The notes under the pieces are model-generated. The model ran no database searches, had not been told where the DNA came from, and saw nothing but the letters and a program-made list of their open reading frames with translations. From an uncultured Pseudomonadota bacterium (GTDB lineage: Bacteria; Pseudomonadota; Alphaproteobacteria; RF32; CAG-239), in contig CASFUZ010000004.1 of NCBI GenBank assembly GCA_949298065.1, positions 62,001 to 126,000 on the forward strand: a stretch of DNA of 64,000 bases, in the 5' to 3' direction. The translations under genes were made by a program, and so were the position numbers. Shown here one piece after another: positions 7,237-15,478 of this stretch (positions within the stretch are counted from its first letter, which is position 1; every line of letters starts with the position of its first letter).

Positions 7237-8397
7237 ATGGCTAATCGCTTTATCCTGAATGAAACAAGTTATCACGGACACGGCGCGGTCAACGAGCTTG
7301 TGCCCGAGGTTAAGAGCAGAGGTTTTAAGAAAGCCTTGATTGTTACCGATGCCGACCTGGTTAAGTTTAAGGTGGTTAAGAAAGTTACGGATATTTTGGA
7401 CAAGAACAAAATGTCTTATGAGATTTTTGACAAGGTTAAGGCCAACCCGAGTGTGGAGATTGTGCAAGAAGGTGTTAAGGCTTTCAAAAAAGCCAAAGCC
7501 GACTATATGATTGCCATCGGCGGAGGCTCGCCGCAAGACACGGCCAAAGGTATTGGTATTATCATTAACAACCCGGAATTTGCCGATGTGGTTTCTTTGG
7601 AAGGTGTGGCTCCGACCAAAAATAAAAGCGTGCCGGTTATCGCAATTGCCACAACAGCCGGAACAGCTGCCGAAACCACCATCAATTATGTGATTACGGA
7701 TGAAAAAAAACGCCGCAAGTTTGTTTGTGTTGACCCGCATGATATTCCGGTTGTGGCGATTGTTGACCCGGATATGATGTCCAGTATGCCTAAAGGGCTG
7801 ACCGCGGCAACGGGTATGGATGCCCTGACACATGCGATTGAGGGTTATACAACGCTCGGCGCTTGGGAGCTTGCGGATACACTCAACCTGAAAGCGATTG
7901 AGCTGATTGCAAAAAACCTGCGTAAAGCTGTTGAAAACGACCCCGACGGGCGCGAAGGTATGGCTCTGGGACAATATGTTACCGGTATGGCTTTTTCTAA
8001 TGTGGGCTTGGGTGTGGTTCATGGAATGGCGCATCCGCTCTCGGCTTTTTATGATACGCCGCATGGCGTGGCAAACGCTGTTTTGCTGCCTTATGTGATG
8101 GAATTTAACGCTCCCTACACGGGCACAAAATTCCGCGATATTGCCAAGGCAATGGGTGTGAAGAAAGTTGATGAAATGAAGCAAGCCGAATATCGGGAAG
8201 CCGCAATTAAGGCGGTTAAGAAACTTTCCAAAGATGTGGGAATTCCGAAGACGCTTAAGGAAATCGGCGTGAAGAAAGAAGACCTGGAGGCTTTGGCCGA
8301 GGCGGCAATGGCTGATGTCTGCACCGGAGGCAATCCCCGTCCCTGCAGCAAAGAGCTGGTCTTGGAGGTTTATAAAAAAGCCTTTAACGGTAAATAA
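7237..8397 (+). CDS. fucO: Lactaldehyde reductase, iron-containing alcohol dehydrogenase
   Basis: The start is ATG 7237, preceded by a near-perfect CAGGAGG site. The 386-residue protein begins MANRFILNET like E. coli FucO and aligns along its length. It has the NAD-binding GGGSPQD (96-101) and the metal ligands D195, H199, H262 and H276, one position short of the E. coli ligands. FucO reduces L-lactaldehyde to 1,2-propanediol with NADH during anaerobic fucose or rhamnose breakdown and also acts on glycolaldehyde and other short aldehydes. No fucose or rhamnose genes adjoin, so here it may be a general NADH-recycling aldehyde reductase (inference). Confidence 0.92.
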   Translation: MANRFILNETSYHGHGAVNELVPEVKSRGFKKALIVTDADLVKFKVVKKVTDILDKNKMSYEIFDKVKANPSVEIVQEGVKAFKKAKADYMIAIGGGSPQDTAKGIGIIINNPEFADVVSLEGVAPTKNKSVPVIAIATTAGTAAETTINYVITDEKKRRKFVCVDPHDIPVVAIVDPDMMSSMPKGLTAATGMDALTHAIEGYTTLGAWELADTLNLKAIELIAKNLRKAVENDPDGREGMALGQYVTGMAFSNVGLGVVHGMAHPLSAFYDTPHGVANAVLLPYVMEFNAPYTGTKFRDIAKAMGVKKVDEMKQAEYREAAIKAVKKLSKDVGIPKTLKEIGVKKEDLEALAEAAMADVCTGGNPRPCSKELVLEVYKKAFNGK

Positions 8398-8407
8398 TGC
8401 ACAACAT

Positions 8408-8440
8408 AAGAGAGGCTCTGATACGGGGTCTCTCTTCTTA
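8408..8440 (+). terminator. Terminator after fucO
   Basis: AAGAGAG pairs with CTCTCTT across a GC-rich loop about 10 bases after the fucO stop; the T-tract is weak. Confidence 0.55.
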
Positions 8441-8550
8441 TTTGGACAAAAATTTGACTTAAAGTGTAAAATATTCTTGCCATAAGGGTGATAATGAGCT
8501 ATATTAGGCGTTACAAATAACCCTATTATTCATTAAAAAAAATTACAATT

Positions 8551-9279
8551 ATGGCTTTAATTTTTTGGGAGAATGCCCTGATTAAGAAAAGTGAAAAGCC
8601 CGTTGTTGCCCTTTTACTGGGAACTGAAAACGGGTTGTATGAAACAAACGATAGCTATAACAAAGCAATAGAAGATGCCGGAGGTATCCCCGTGCAGTTT
8701 GGCTTTGATGATGTATATCATAAGCTGTCGGTATTGAAACCTGATGCTGTATTGCTCCCCGGCGGCGCTTTCAAGACCCCTGATTGCTGGTATGGGCAAT
8801 TTGAGGGTGATGATACTATTAACTCTCGTACGCAGGCATATATTGATATGCTTAAGTATGCCGAGGAGAACAAACTTCCCTTGTTAGGGATTTGCGCTGG
8901 AATGCAGCTTCTGGCGGTGAAATATTGTTCCCTGCTGCTTGCCAAAATAAACGGACACAAGCTTCCGGGGAATGATGAGGCTCACTCCATCCGCATTCAA
9001 GCAGGTTCTCTGCTCGCGGATATTGTGGGGCCGAAAGAATTAACCGTTAACTCGCGCCACAATGAAGCGGTCAACCCGAACATTCTTGGCGATGAGCTGA
9101 GAATTACGGCAATGGCGGAAGACGGAACCGTGGAAGCAATAGAACCGAAGGAGCCTTGGTGCGACTTTGTTCTGGGCGTACAATTCCACCCCGAAGATCT
9201 GGCAAATAAGGGAAATTCCAGATGTAAAAGAATATTTGAAGCATTTGTCGCTGCAGCTGCCCGACATATGTCAAAATAA
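8551..9279 (+). CDS. Gamma-glutamyl-GABA hydrolase-like class I glutamine amidotransferase
   Basis: The 242-residue protein is a C26 peptidase-type glutamine amidotransferase: LLPGG (68-72), nucleophile elbow GICAGMQ with C115, and GVQFHPE with H213 and E215 complete the triad. PuuD-type enzymes hydrolyse gamma-glutamyl-GABA in putrescine degradation, but no other puu genes are present, so substrate is uncertain. The ATG at 8551 is preceded by an A/T-rich stretch with no Shine-Dalgarno motif, unlike its neighbours fucO and hsp20. It is a stand-alone gene ended by a strong terminator. Confidence 0.82.
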   Translation: MALIFWENALIKKSEKPVVALLLGTENGLYETNDSYNKAIEDAGGIPVQFGFDDVYHKLSVLKPDAVLLPGGAFKTPDCWYGQFEGDDTINSRTQAYIDMLKYAEENKLPLLGICAGMQLLAVKYCSLLLAKINGHKLPGNDEAHSIRIQAGSLLADIVGPKELTVNSRHNEAVNPNILGDELRITAMAEDGTVEAIEPKEPWCDFVLGVQFHPEDLANKGNSRCKRIFEAFVAAAARHMSK

Positions 9280-9299
9280 AAAACTTTTCCCTTAAACAA

Positions 9300-9330
9300 A
9301 AACAGCGCCCTTTCGGAGCGCTGTTTTTTT
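9300..9330. terminator. Bidirectional terminator between amidotransferase and hsp20
   Basis: AACAGCGC and GCGCTGTT form an 8-bp stem with A-rich and T-rich flanks and serve the two convergent genes. Confidence 0.85.
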
Positions 9331-9343
9331 GTGCCGCAAAGGC

Positions 9344-9823
9344 TTATTTGCGGTTGATGGTAATTTTTTTCTTGCGGCCTTTTTCTTCCTGAGATTTCGG
9401 AATAAAGACTTTCAAAACACCGTTTTCAAAGTCAGCTTTGGCATCATCAAACTTCAAATCCCAAGGCAGAGGAATGGTTCTTTTGAATGAGCCGTAAGAA
9501 ATCTCTGAAAAATAGCTGCCTTTTGAATGTTCTTTCTTCTCTTGGTGTTTTTCACCGGACAAGGTCAAGTAGCCATCAGAAGAGATTTCCAAGTCAACAT
9601 CTTTTTCCGAGATGCCAGGAAGCTCAGCGCAGACGGTTACGTCATTTTCGTTTTCTGAGACCTCAATTTTGGGTTCCATATTCTTAAATGCAGCGTTTTC
9701 GGTCGGAAGTTCAAGCCAGCCGTTGAAAAAGCTGTTGACCAAATCATTCAAATCTTTGCGATAACCATAATGCATCGGAGTATTGTGGCTGTGTTCTTTG
9801 CGTGTAATCAGTGAATCAGACAT
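9344..9823 (-). CDS. Small heat-shock protein, Hsp20 family
   Basis: ATG 9823 follows GGAGG by 6 bases, so the 159-residue form is preferred over a start four codons upstream. The alpha-crystallin domain spans residues about 48-150: KIEVSENENDVTVCAELPGISEKDVDL at its start, then the GVLKVFIPK region near 140 that carries the I-x-I/V dimer signature. The short N-terminal arm (about 45 residues) includes FFNGW. Such proteins hold unfolding proteins in a refoldable state as large oligomers without ATP. A heat-shock sigma promoter would be expected, but I could not identify one. It is monocistronic. Confidence 0.92.
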   Translation of the reverse strand: MSDSLITRKEHSHNTPMHYGYRKDLNDLVNSFFNGWLELPTENAAFKNMEPKIEVSENENDVTVCAELPGISEKDVDLEISSDGYLTLSGEKHQEKKEHSKGSYFSEISYGSFKRTIPLPWDLKFDDAKADFENGVLKVFIPKSQEEKGRKKKITINRK

Positions 9824-9835
9824 TTTTTCCTCCAT

Positions 9836-10143
9836 TAAAAATTTATCACTTTCTAAGTTTTAGGTAAGAAACAAAAATGACGAAATCAAGAGGATATGAA
9901 AAAATTTTTATTGTCGGCTAGATTAGACAAAATTTTTTAAAACGCCCTTATTTATTGTTGTCTTCTGTCTAAAAATGTGATAGTATAAACTTCGGTATTA
10001 TAAGCTGTTGTTTATTATTTAGAGATTTGTTTTCATGGTTTTTGTTGTTATACCACTGAATTCCGCTCAGATAATAAACTTTTTTTTATGCTTATAATTT
10101 GAGTGAGAATTTAATTATTAACATAATAAATCAAAAAAAAATT
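9836..10143. other. Intergenic region without a recognisable gene
   Basis: About 308 A/T-rich bases separate divergent hsp20 and the membrane lysozyme-like gene. I see promoter-like TATAAT-type strings (for example near 10092-10100) but no convincing -35, no RNA gene and no small frame with a ribosome binding site. Confidence 0.5.
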
Positions 10144-11187
10144 ATGAAAACATTTCAAATTAAGCCGTTTGACGGCAAGTGGTATCAGGGAGAAATTAGA
10201 ATTCAGTACAATCTTTTGACTGTACTGAAAGTGTTGGTTTTGGCAGCTGCGCTTGCGTTGGTTGCCGCCATCATCTATCTGCTCTTCCAGGGAGCTTGCT
10301 GGCTTTGGGATGCTATCCTGATGCCAATGTTCTCTTGGATAGGAGATAATTGGCTATGGCTGTTGCTCAGCTTGCTGGGTATTGCAGCTGTGGTTTGGGC
10401 TTGGCTCAAGGGTTTGTTCCGCAATCTCTTTAGACGCAGATCCCCAAACCAACAGAGCAAGAAGCACAGCTGGTGGTGGATGCTTTGGGCTCTTTTGGCA
10501 TTGCTGCTCGGCCTCCTTTGCTGGAGAAGCTGTAGCGGTGATGAGAGAGAGAAAGAAGCTGAAGAAACCGTGTACACCGTATATGACTTGTCATTTGACA
10601 AAGTTATCATCGCCAGAGCTTATTTGGACGGTGTACAAGAAAAAGTAAATGAAAACTGCCCACGCGCATTGGTGGGTTTCAAATTTATTAACGACAAGTC
10701 CGTCAAGGATTACAATTTTGCAGGCCTCACTTATGAGGAATCTGTAAAAATTGTATCCAACGACTGGAAACCTTTGGTCGTTGAGAATTTGAATCCTGAA
10801 TTGCAGCTTTCTGAACAGCAGATGGCTGTGATTACCCTTGCAGCGATGCGTATGGGTAAGTACGGATTTGCCCGCTCAACCTTCTTACAGAAGGTCAACG
10901 AAGGAAACTTCGCTGAAGCCACAAATTGGCTCCTTCTGCAGAAGGCAAACGGAGAGATTAGAGAGACCCGTGACGAGCCGAAGCAGTATTTCTTTATGCT
11001 GCGCGCTCTGTGGGAGAACAAAATCTCCATTGAGGAGCTTTTGGATATGCCAATGTTCTCATACAAGGCTATCCCTGTACAGACAATGTACAACAAGGAT
11101 GGCTCGTTTGTGTGGAACGAGGCTATCAAGGAAGCGCTAAAGAGCGGCAACTTTGCCACTCCGCGGACGGCGTTGGGACTTGAATAA
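10144..11187 (+). CDS. Membrane protein with a degenerate GH24 lysozyme-like domain
   Basis: ATG 10144 is preferred to an in-frame TTG at 10099. The 347-residue protein has three membrane segments (about 24-50, 68-88 and 110-127), then a basic/acidic linker and a C-terminal domain (about 155-290) resembling GH24 phage-type lysozyme: LTYEES, the QMAVITLAAMRMGKYGFARST region, then a VNEGNFAEATNWLL helix. The N-terminal GH24 stretch that carries the catalytic Glu and the YGHT motif is not recognisable, so activity is doubtful. Upstream is a run of A with no Shine-Dalgarno motif, resembling Bacteroidota start regions, which suggests transfer (inference). It stands alone with its own terminator. 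Confidence 0.65.
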   Translation: MKTFQIKPFDGKWYQGEIRIQYNLLTVLKVLVLAAALALVAAIIYLLFQGACWLWDAILMPMFSWIGDNWLWLLLSLLGIAAVVWAWLKGLFRNLFRRRSPNQQSKKHSWWWMLWALLALLLGLLCWRSCSGDEREKEAEETVYTVYDLSFDKVIIARAYLDGVQEKVNENCPRALVGFKFINDKSVKDYNFAGLTYEESVKIVSNDWKPLVVENLNPELQLSEQQMAVITLAAMRMGKYGFARSTFLQKVNEGNFAEATNWLLLQKANGEIRETRDEPKQYFFMLRALWENKISIEELLDMPMFSYKAIPVQTMYNKDGSFVWNEAIKEALKSGNFATPRTALGLE

Positions 11188-11204
11188 AGTCCCCTAAAAT
11201 AAAA

Positions 11205-11245
11205 GGAAACCTCTTTGCTTGTGAAAAGCAGAGAGGTTTTCTTTT
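11205..11245 (+). terminator. Terminator after the GH24-like gene
   Basis: AAAACCTCT-type arms (AAACCTCT/AGAGGTTT) enclose an inner TGCTT/AAGCA stem; A and T runs on either side make it usable by both convergent genes. Confidence 0.8.
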
Positions 11246-12116
11246 ATGCGCAAAGTCCGCAGTTTGAACAGCCGTTGCAAATCAGGCGGCTGCCGCAAGT
11301 TTGGCAGCGTTCGCGAAAGAATTTTTTATAGGTGTTTTCTTCCTCAAAAAATGATGGCTGTGCTTGCCTTAATTTGAATCTTTGCGCCCTTCCCTCATAC
11401 TGCATTCCCGATTTGAAAGCCATCTCGCTTTGCAGGCGTTTGTCCGGCATATGATAAGTTTTGCCGTCTTTGATAAAATAGCTGCCCGTTTCTATAAAAC
11501 AAAAAGTTACATTCGCGGCAACGCATTCGGCATATAGCTTTTTTACCCAAGCATAATCGCAGGGGCGCGAGCCGTCATAGTTTTCGCCTCCGGCTATTAC
11601 CTGCTCTATCTGCCCCGAAGAAAGATATTCGGCAAGACTTACTTCCCCTATAAAAGGCGCAACCATAATCCCCTTATGCTTAAACGGAAGCTCCAGCAAA
11701 AGCGGTATCCGCTCATCTGCCATAGTTTGGTTCTCACAAGTAACATTAAAAAAGACGTTTTCCCAGCCATCCTGCCAATCCGGCGGGAGGCAATTTTTTA
11801 CCCGCTCAGGTCGCTTGGTCAACAAAAAGAAGATGACATCAGGTCTTTGTTTCATTATCTGCCATGCCTCTTGCCGCCAGACATCCGCCTCTGCCAGAAA
11901 AAAGTCAGAGGTCATACAAACACGCAGTTGCTCCCCGCTTTTGACCTTGTAATGTCCTTCCTTGTCTTTTTGCAAAGGATAGTCAAAATTGTTCTTTACC
12001 TTATAAATTTTACCGCCATCGCCACCGCGTTGCTTGTCTAAAAAGTACATATAACAATTTCGGCAGCCTTCGCTCTTTTTGATGCAACCATGCCACGGAT
12101 TCCATATATCATGCAT
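11244..12116 (-). CDS. DUF5131 / phage Gp37-Gp68-like Cys protein
   Basis: ATG 12116 has AGGAAG 8 bases upstream, giving 290 residues. The N-terminus WNPWHGCIKKSEGCRNCY matches the Gp37/Gp68 family, with three cysteines in a CxxxxxxCxxC arrangement typical of radical-SAM-like iron-sulphur sites. The body carries family motifs MTSDFFLAE, LLTKRPER and GGENYDGSRPCDY. The C-terminus adds CQTCGSRLICNGCSNCGLC, a zinc-ribbon-like cluster. The family is found in phages and bacteria and its reaction is not established; some members have been proposed to act in DNA or RNA base modification. It is monocistronic here and not beside phage genes. Confidence 0.8.
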   Translation of the reverse strand: MHDIWNPWHGCIKKSEGCRNCYMYFLDKQRGGDGGKIYKVKNNFDYPLQKDKEGHYKVKSGEQLRVCMTSDFFLAEADVWRQEAWQIMKQRPDVIFFLLTKRPERVKNCLPPDWQDGWENVFFNVTCENQTMADERIPLLLELPFKHKGIMVAPFIGEVSLAEYLSSGQIEQVIAGGENYDGSRPCDYAWVKKLYAECVAANVTFCFIETGSYFIKDGKTYHMPDKRLQSEMAFKSGMQYEGRAQRFKLRQAQPSFFEEENTYKKFFRERCQTCGSRLICNGCSNCGLCA

Positions 12117-12275
12117 AAATTTTTCTTCCTTTTTATGCTCAAACATAATATTATCCGTTACAAACATCAACCAAAAAACTTTCAACCTTAAGGGGATATG
12201 TTGTAAGTCATAGTTGATTTTGGTGCAATCATATTAATAATAGTAGTGTAAGAGTTTATTTTAAGGAGTGGGTGT

Positions 12276-13946
12276 ATGTTATCTGATATTGAAATTTCGC
12301 AACAAAATCAACCTGAGCCGATTTTGAATATTGCGCAAAAAGTCGGTTTATCTGAAAATGATGTGGAGCTTTACGGCAAATATAAGGCAAAAATAAGCTT
12401 TGAAAAACTTAAAGAACTTTCTAAAGCTCCGCTTAACGGAAAGCTCATTTTAGTTACGGCTATTACCCCTACTCCCGCCGGAGAAGGAAAATCCACGATA
12501 TCCATCGGTTTGGCTGATGCTTTGCAACGCAGCCGCAAAAATGTTATGCTTGCTTTGCGTGAGCCTTCGCTCGGCCCATGTTTTGGTCTTAAAGGCGGCG
12601 CAACCGGCGGCGGTTATGCCCAAATTGTGCCGATGGAAGAAATTAACTTGCATTTCACCGGTGATATTCACGCCATTACGGCCGCAAACAACCTTTTGGC
12701 TGCGATGATTGATAACCATATCAAGCAAGGTAACGAACTCAACATCAATCCGCAAAGTATTTGTTGGCGGCGTTGTCTTGACCTTAATGACCGTGCGTTG
12801 CGCGATGTGGAAATCGCTATGGGCGGCACGGCTGACGGAATGCCTCGCCGAGACGGCTTTGACATCAGCGTGGCCTCCGAGATTATGGCTATTTTGTGCT
12901 TGGCTGAAGACATAACAGACCTTAAAAGACGTTTAGCAAACATCGTTATCGGCAAAACTTATGACGGGCGCTATGTTACCGCCAAAGAGATTAAGGCTGT
13001 CGGGGCTATGGCGGCTTTGCTCAAAGATGCTATTCGCCCGAACATCGTGCAGACTTTGGAAAAAACTCCGGCTCTGGTTCATGGCGGACCTTTTGCAAAT
13101 ATTGCACATGGTTGCAACAGTATTGTTGCAACCAAAACAGCCTTACGCCTGGCTGACTATGTGGTTACGGAAGCCGGCTTCGGCGCAGACTTGGGTGCGG
13201 AAAAGTTTTTTGACATCAAATGCCAAATCGGTAATCTTAAACCCGATGCCGTAGTTGTGGTCGCCACCATCCGCGCGCTCAAAATGCACGGCGGTGTTGA
13301 AAAAGACAAACTCGGCGAAGAAAACTTGGAGGCTTTGCGCAAAGGATTTGCTAACCTTCGCGTTCATTTGGAAAATGTGGCAAAATTCGGCGTGCCGGCT
13401 ATCGTGGCCGTCAACCGCTTTGTTACCGACAGTGTATCCGAGCTTAATTTGCTCCAAGAATTATGCTCCGAAATCAGCGTTTCCGCTATTGTTACAAATT
13501 GTTGGGAGCTGGGCGGTAAAGGCGCTTTGGCACTGGCCTTTGAAGTTGTCCGCGCCGCTGATGAGCCCGAAAACTTTGGCCCTTTATATGACGCCAATTT
13601 GCCGCTGAAGGAAAAAATCTGCCGCATTGCCAAAGAAATTTATCGTGCAGGAGAAATTACCTTCTCCGAAAAAGCTTTGGCAAAGCTCGCAGAATATGAA
13701 AACAACGGTTATGCCAAACTTCCGGTTTGTATTGCAAAGACGCAAAACTCTATCTCTGATGACCCAAAGCTCAAAGGTGCGCCTCATGGCTTTAACTTTA
13801 CGGTTAATGATGTACGTCTCTCCGCCGGCGCGGGTTTTGTTGTTGCTCTAGCCGGAAATATCTTAACTATGCCGGGGTTGCCCAAACACCCTGCCGCCGA
13901 GCAGATTGATGTTGACGAGGACGGCAAAATCTCCGGTCTTTTCTGA
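12276..13946 (+). CDS. fhs: Formate-tetrahydrofolate ligase
   Basis: The start ATG 12276 follows AAGGAG. The 556-residue protein is full length for the family. It shows the P-loop TPTPAGEGKST (64-74), then LREPSLGPCFGLKGGATGGGYAQ and the HFTGD motif conserved in FTHFS enzymes. It condenses formate with tetrahydrofolate using ATP, giving 10-formyl-THF for purine and formyl-Met synthesis, and can run backwards to make ATP in fermenters. No folD adjoins it. The gene is monocistronic and closed by a strong bidirectional terminator. Confidence 0.96.
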   Translation: MLSDIEISQQNQPEPILNIAQKVGLSENDVELYGKYKAKISFEKLKELSKAPLNGKLILVTAITPTPAGEGKSTISIGLADALQRSRKNVMLALREPSLGPCFGLKGGATGGGYAQIVPMEEINLHFTGDIHAITAANNLLAAMIDNHIKQGNELNINPQSICWRRCLDLNDRALRDVEIAMGGTADGMPRRDGFDISVASEIMAILCLAEDITDLKRRLANIVIGKTYDGRYVTAKEIKAVGAMAALLKDAIRPNIVQTLEKTPALVHGGPFANIAHGCNSIVATKTALRLADYVVTEAGFGADLGAEKFFDIKCQIGNLKPDAVVVVATIRALKMHGGVEKDKLGEENLEALRKGFANLRVHLENVAKFGVPAIVAVNRFVTDSVSELNLLQELCSEISVSAIVTNCWELGGKGALALAFEVVRAADEPENFGPLYDANLPLKEKICRIAKEIYRAGEITFSEKALAKLAEYENNGYAKLPVCIAKTQNSISDDPKLKGAPHGFNFTVNDVRLSAGAGFVVALAGNILTMPGLPKHPAAEQIDVDEDGKISGLF

Positions 13947-13952
13947 CAGCCT

Positions 13953-13993
13953 GACAAAAAGGCGCACCCAAGTTTTTGAGTACGCCTTTTGTC
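13953..13993. terminator. Bidirectional terminator between fhs and the VanX-type gene
   Basis: GACAAAAAGGCG and CGCCTTTTGTC form the outer stem of a 41-base hairpin with T-rich exits on both strands. Confidence 0.85.
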
Positions 13994-14002
13994 TTTCTTT
14001 TT

Positions 14003-14626
14003 CTACCCTAACCTAATCAGCGGATATTTTTCGCTTCGGGCATCAGGAAGTTCGTAATGCCACCATTCATGCAACCTCGGAACCGCCACCAAGCCAATGT
14101 CTTCCATAAGTTTTCGCAACTCGTTGCGGTTGTTGATGGCTTCCGGCATATCTGGATTGGTATAGTTATGCGAGGCTTGTTTTAAGTAAGCAAAAAAGCC
14201 TTGCAAATTGCCCGATTGCACTTCCTTCGCAAAATGCTCGTCATAAGCATCTACCAAGGTTGGATAGACAAGCTCCTTGCCGTCTTTTTCCACCAGAGCA
14301 ACATCCACTGCCGTAGCGCGGCAATGCGGTGAACGCGAAGCATCGGCAATAAAAAAACCATCCTGCGGAATGAGCGCAAATAATTTTTCATGAGCTTCCA
14401 CCGGACGGCAAGCATCATAAATTTTGAGCTTGCGCCCCGTCTTGTCCAGATAAGGTATCAGTCTTTGCAGAGCCTGCCACAAATTCGGATGAACATAGGC
14501 TTGATTGCCCAAACCTAAATCAGCATAAACAGCAACACCTGTCATATTATGCTCTGTTCCTGCATACATTAAATCTACGATAAAATGCGGATCGGTAATT
14601 TTTACCAAGCCATCCAAATTATTCAT
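14003..14626 (-). CDS. VanX-type D-Ala-D-Ala dipeptidase (M15D)
   Basis: The 207-residue protein is a zinc dipeptidase of family M15D. The zinc site is visible: SPHCRATAVDVAL (SxHxxxxAxD type, His and Asp ligands) and HEWWHYEL with the catalytic Glu and third ligand His. YDACRPVEAH is the conserved Arg-containing substrate motif. Such enzymes hydrolyse D-alanyl-D-alanine in cell-wall recycling or, in van clusters, in glycopeptide resistance; there are no van neighbours, so recycling or dipeptide use is more likely. It lies 5 bases after the deaminase gene and is probably co-transcribed. No signal peptide is seen. Confidence 0.88.
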   Translation of the reverse strand: MNNLDGLVKITDPHFIVDLMYAGTEHNMTGVAVYADLGLGNQAYVHPNLWQALQRLIPYLDKTGRKLKIYDACRPVEAHEKLFALIPQDGFFIADASRSPHCRATAVDVALVEKDGKELVYPTLVDAYDEHFAKEVQSGNLQGFFAYLKQASHNYTNPDMPEAINNRNELRKLMEDIGLVAVPRLHEWWHYELPDARSEKYPLIRLG

Positions 14627-14631
14627 TATTC

Positions 14632-15207
14632 TTATCTCTCTGGCTTATAGATTTTGTTGCCTTCTTTAACATAGTCTTCCAAAACCTGACAACCTTTGGC
14701 TGATTCAATATTGCCATAGACCTTAATCCCGCGCTTTTTGAACTCATTGACCCAGTCCGGTTTATAGCCTTCATCAAAACCCGTAATCTGTTCAACATCT
14801 TTGGACGGCACGCTGTAAAAAACCGTCTTGACCCCTGACCACATTATCGCGCCGGTACACATAACACAGGGTTCGGCATTGACATAGATGGTCAGATTAT
14901 GTTTGGACAAGTCATATTCGCCAAACTTTTGGTGTGCCAAGCGAAGCGTGTTGACCTCGGCATGATACAAAGCGCAATTATCCTCCACCACGCTGTTTGA
15001 GGCGGCAACAACCAAATTGCCTTCCGCATCATAAATTTCGGCATAGAACGGACCTTTGCCTTTTTTTATACCCTCGGCAGTCTTATCATGAATGTTGAGC
15101 AAAATCTGTTCTGCCTTGTGTAAGTCTGCTTCGGACAATGGACTGTTGGCAATGATGTTTTTTTGTTCAAGCTCGGCAACGCTTAGCATTTTATCTTCTT
15201 TATTCAT
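14632..15207 (-). CDS. Cytidine/guanine deaminase-fold zinc hydrolase
   Basis: The 191-residue protein has the zinc deaminase motifs HAEVNTLR (His ligand, proton-shuttling Glu) and PCVMCTGAIMWSGV (two Cys ligands). The spacing and the SGVKTVFY continuation resemble guanine deaminase and tRNA adenosine deaminase relatives more than cytidine deaminase. An N-terminal extension of about 75 residues precedes the motif, longer than in TadA. Substrate is unresolved; guanine or another nucleobase is the best guess. GAGAGGAAAAATA precedes ATG 15207. The VanX-type gene follows 5 bases downstream. Confidence 0.8.
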   Translation of the reverse strand: MNKEDKMLSVAELEQKNIIANSPLSEADLHKAEQILLNIHDKTAEGIKKGKGPFYAEIYDAEGNLVVAASNSVVEDNCALYHAEVNTLRLAHQKFGEYDLSKHNLTIYVNAEPCVMCTGAIMWSGVKTVFYSVPSKDVEQITGFDEGYKPDWVNEFKKRGIKVYGNIESAKGCQVLEDYVKEGNKIYKPER

Positions 15208-15270
15208 TATTTTTCCTCTCTTATTTTTTTATTTCTTATAACATATATTTTCCGATTTTCAAAAAAATTC

Positions 15271-15298
15271 TTTACAAAGCCTGCAAAATCTGTAATAT
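15271..15298 (+). promoter_or_regulatory. Promoter for the leader ORF / acetyltransferase transcript
   Basis: TTTACA and TAATAT are separated by 16 bases. Transcription would begin near 15305, about 25 bases before the leader ORF. Confidence 0.6.
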
Positions 15299-15330
15299 TG
15301 GTTTTTAGTGTGAATTGAAGTTGGTTAAAA

Positions 15331-15387
15331 ATGAACAATTTGAGACAAACATCTCTGCGTTTGCGCAGACTGATAATGCGACGATGA
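15331..15387 (+). CDS. Arg-rich leader peptide (18 aa)
   Basis: An 18-codon frame starts at ATG 15331 and ends at TGA 15385-15387. Six of its codons encode arginine (AGA, CGT, CGC, AGA, CGA, CGA), and two of them are the last two sense codons before the stop. It sits between a promoter and a terminator hairpin upstream of a GNAT acetyltransferase, the layout of a translational attenuator. The ribosome binding site is weak (AAGTTGG). Part of the coding sequence forms its own hairpin (CTGCG/CGCAG), and TGCGAC near its end pairs with GTCGCA at 15411-15416. Function as a stalling leader is inference. Confidence 0.5.
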   Translation: MNNLRQTSLRLRRLIMRR

Positions 15388-15417
15388 CTTTACCTTTTTA
15401 GGTTTTGTCTGTCGCAA

Positions 15418-15446
15418 GGTTTGAGTTTTGCTCAAATCTTTTTTTT
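15418..15446 (+). terminator. Leader terminator upstream of the acetyltransferase (candidate attenuator)
   Basis: GGTTTGAG (15418-15425) pairs with CTCAAATC (15431-15438), followed by an eight-T run. It lies 33 bases before the acetyltransferase ATG and directly after the hairpin that overlaps the end of the leader ORF, so ribosome position could decide which structure forms. Confidence 0.75.
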
Positions 15447-15478
15447 GTGAAAAATTTATCAGTTATTCAGAGGTCTCA

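Noticed and set aside
7216-8184. 322-residue open frame on the minus strand opposite fucO
   Set aside because: It is antisense to a strongly conserved gene, has no ribosome binding site and a composition typical of shadow frames.
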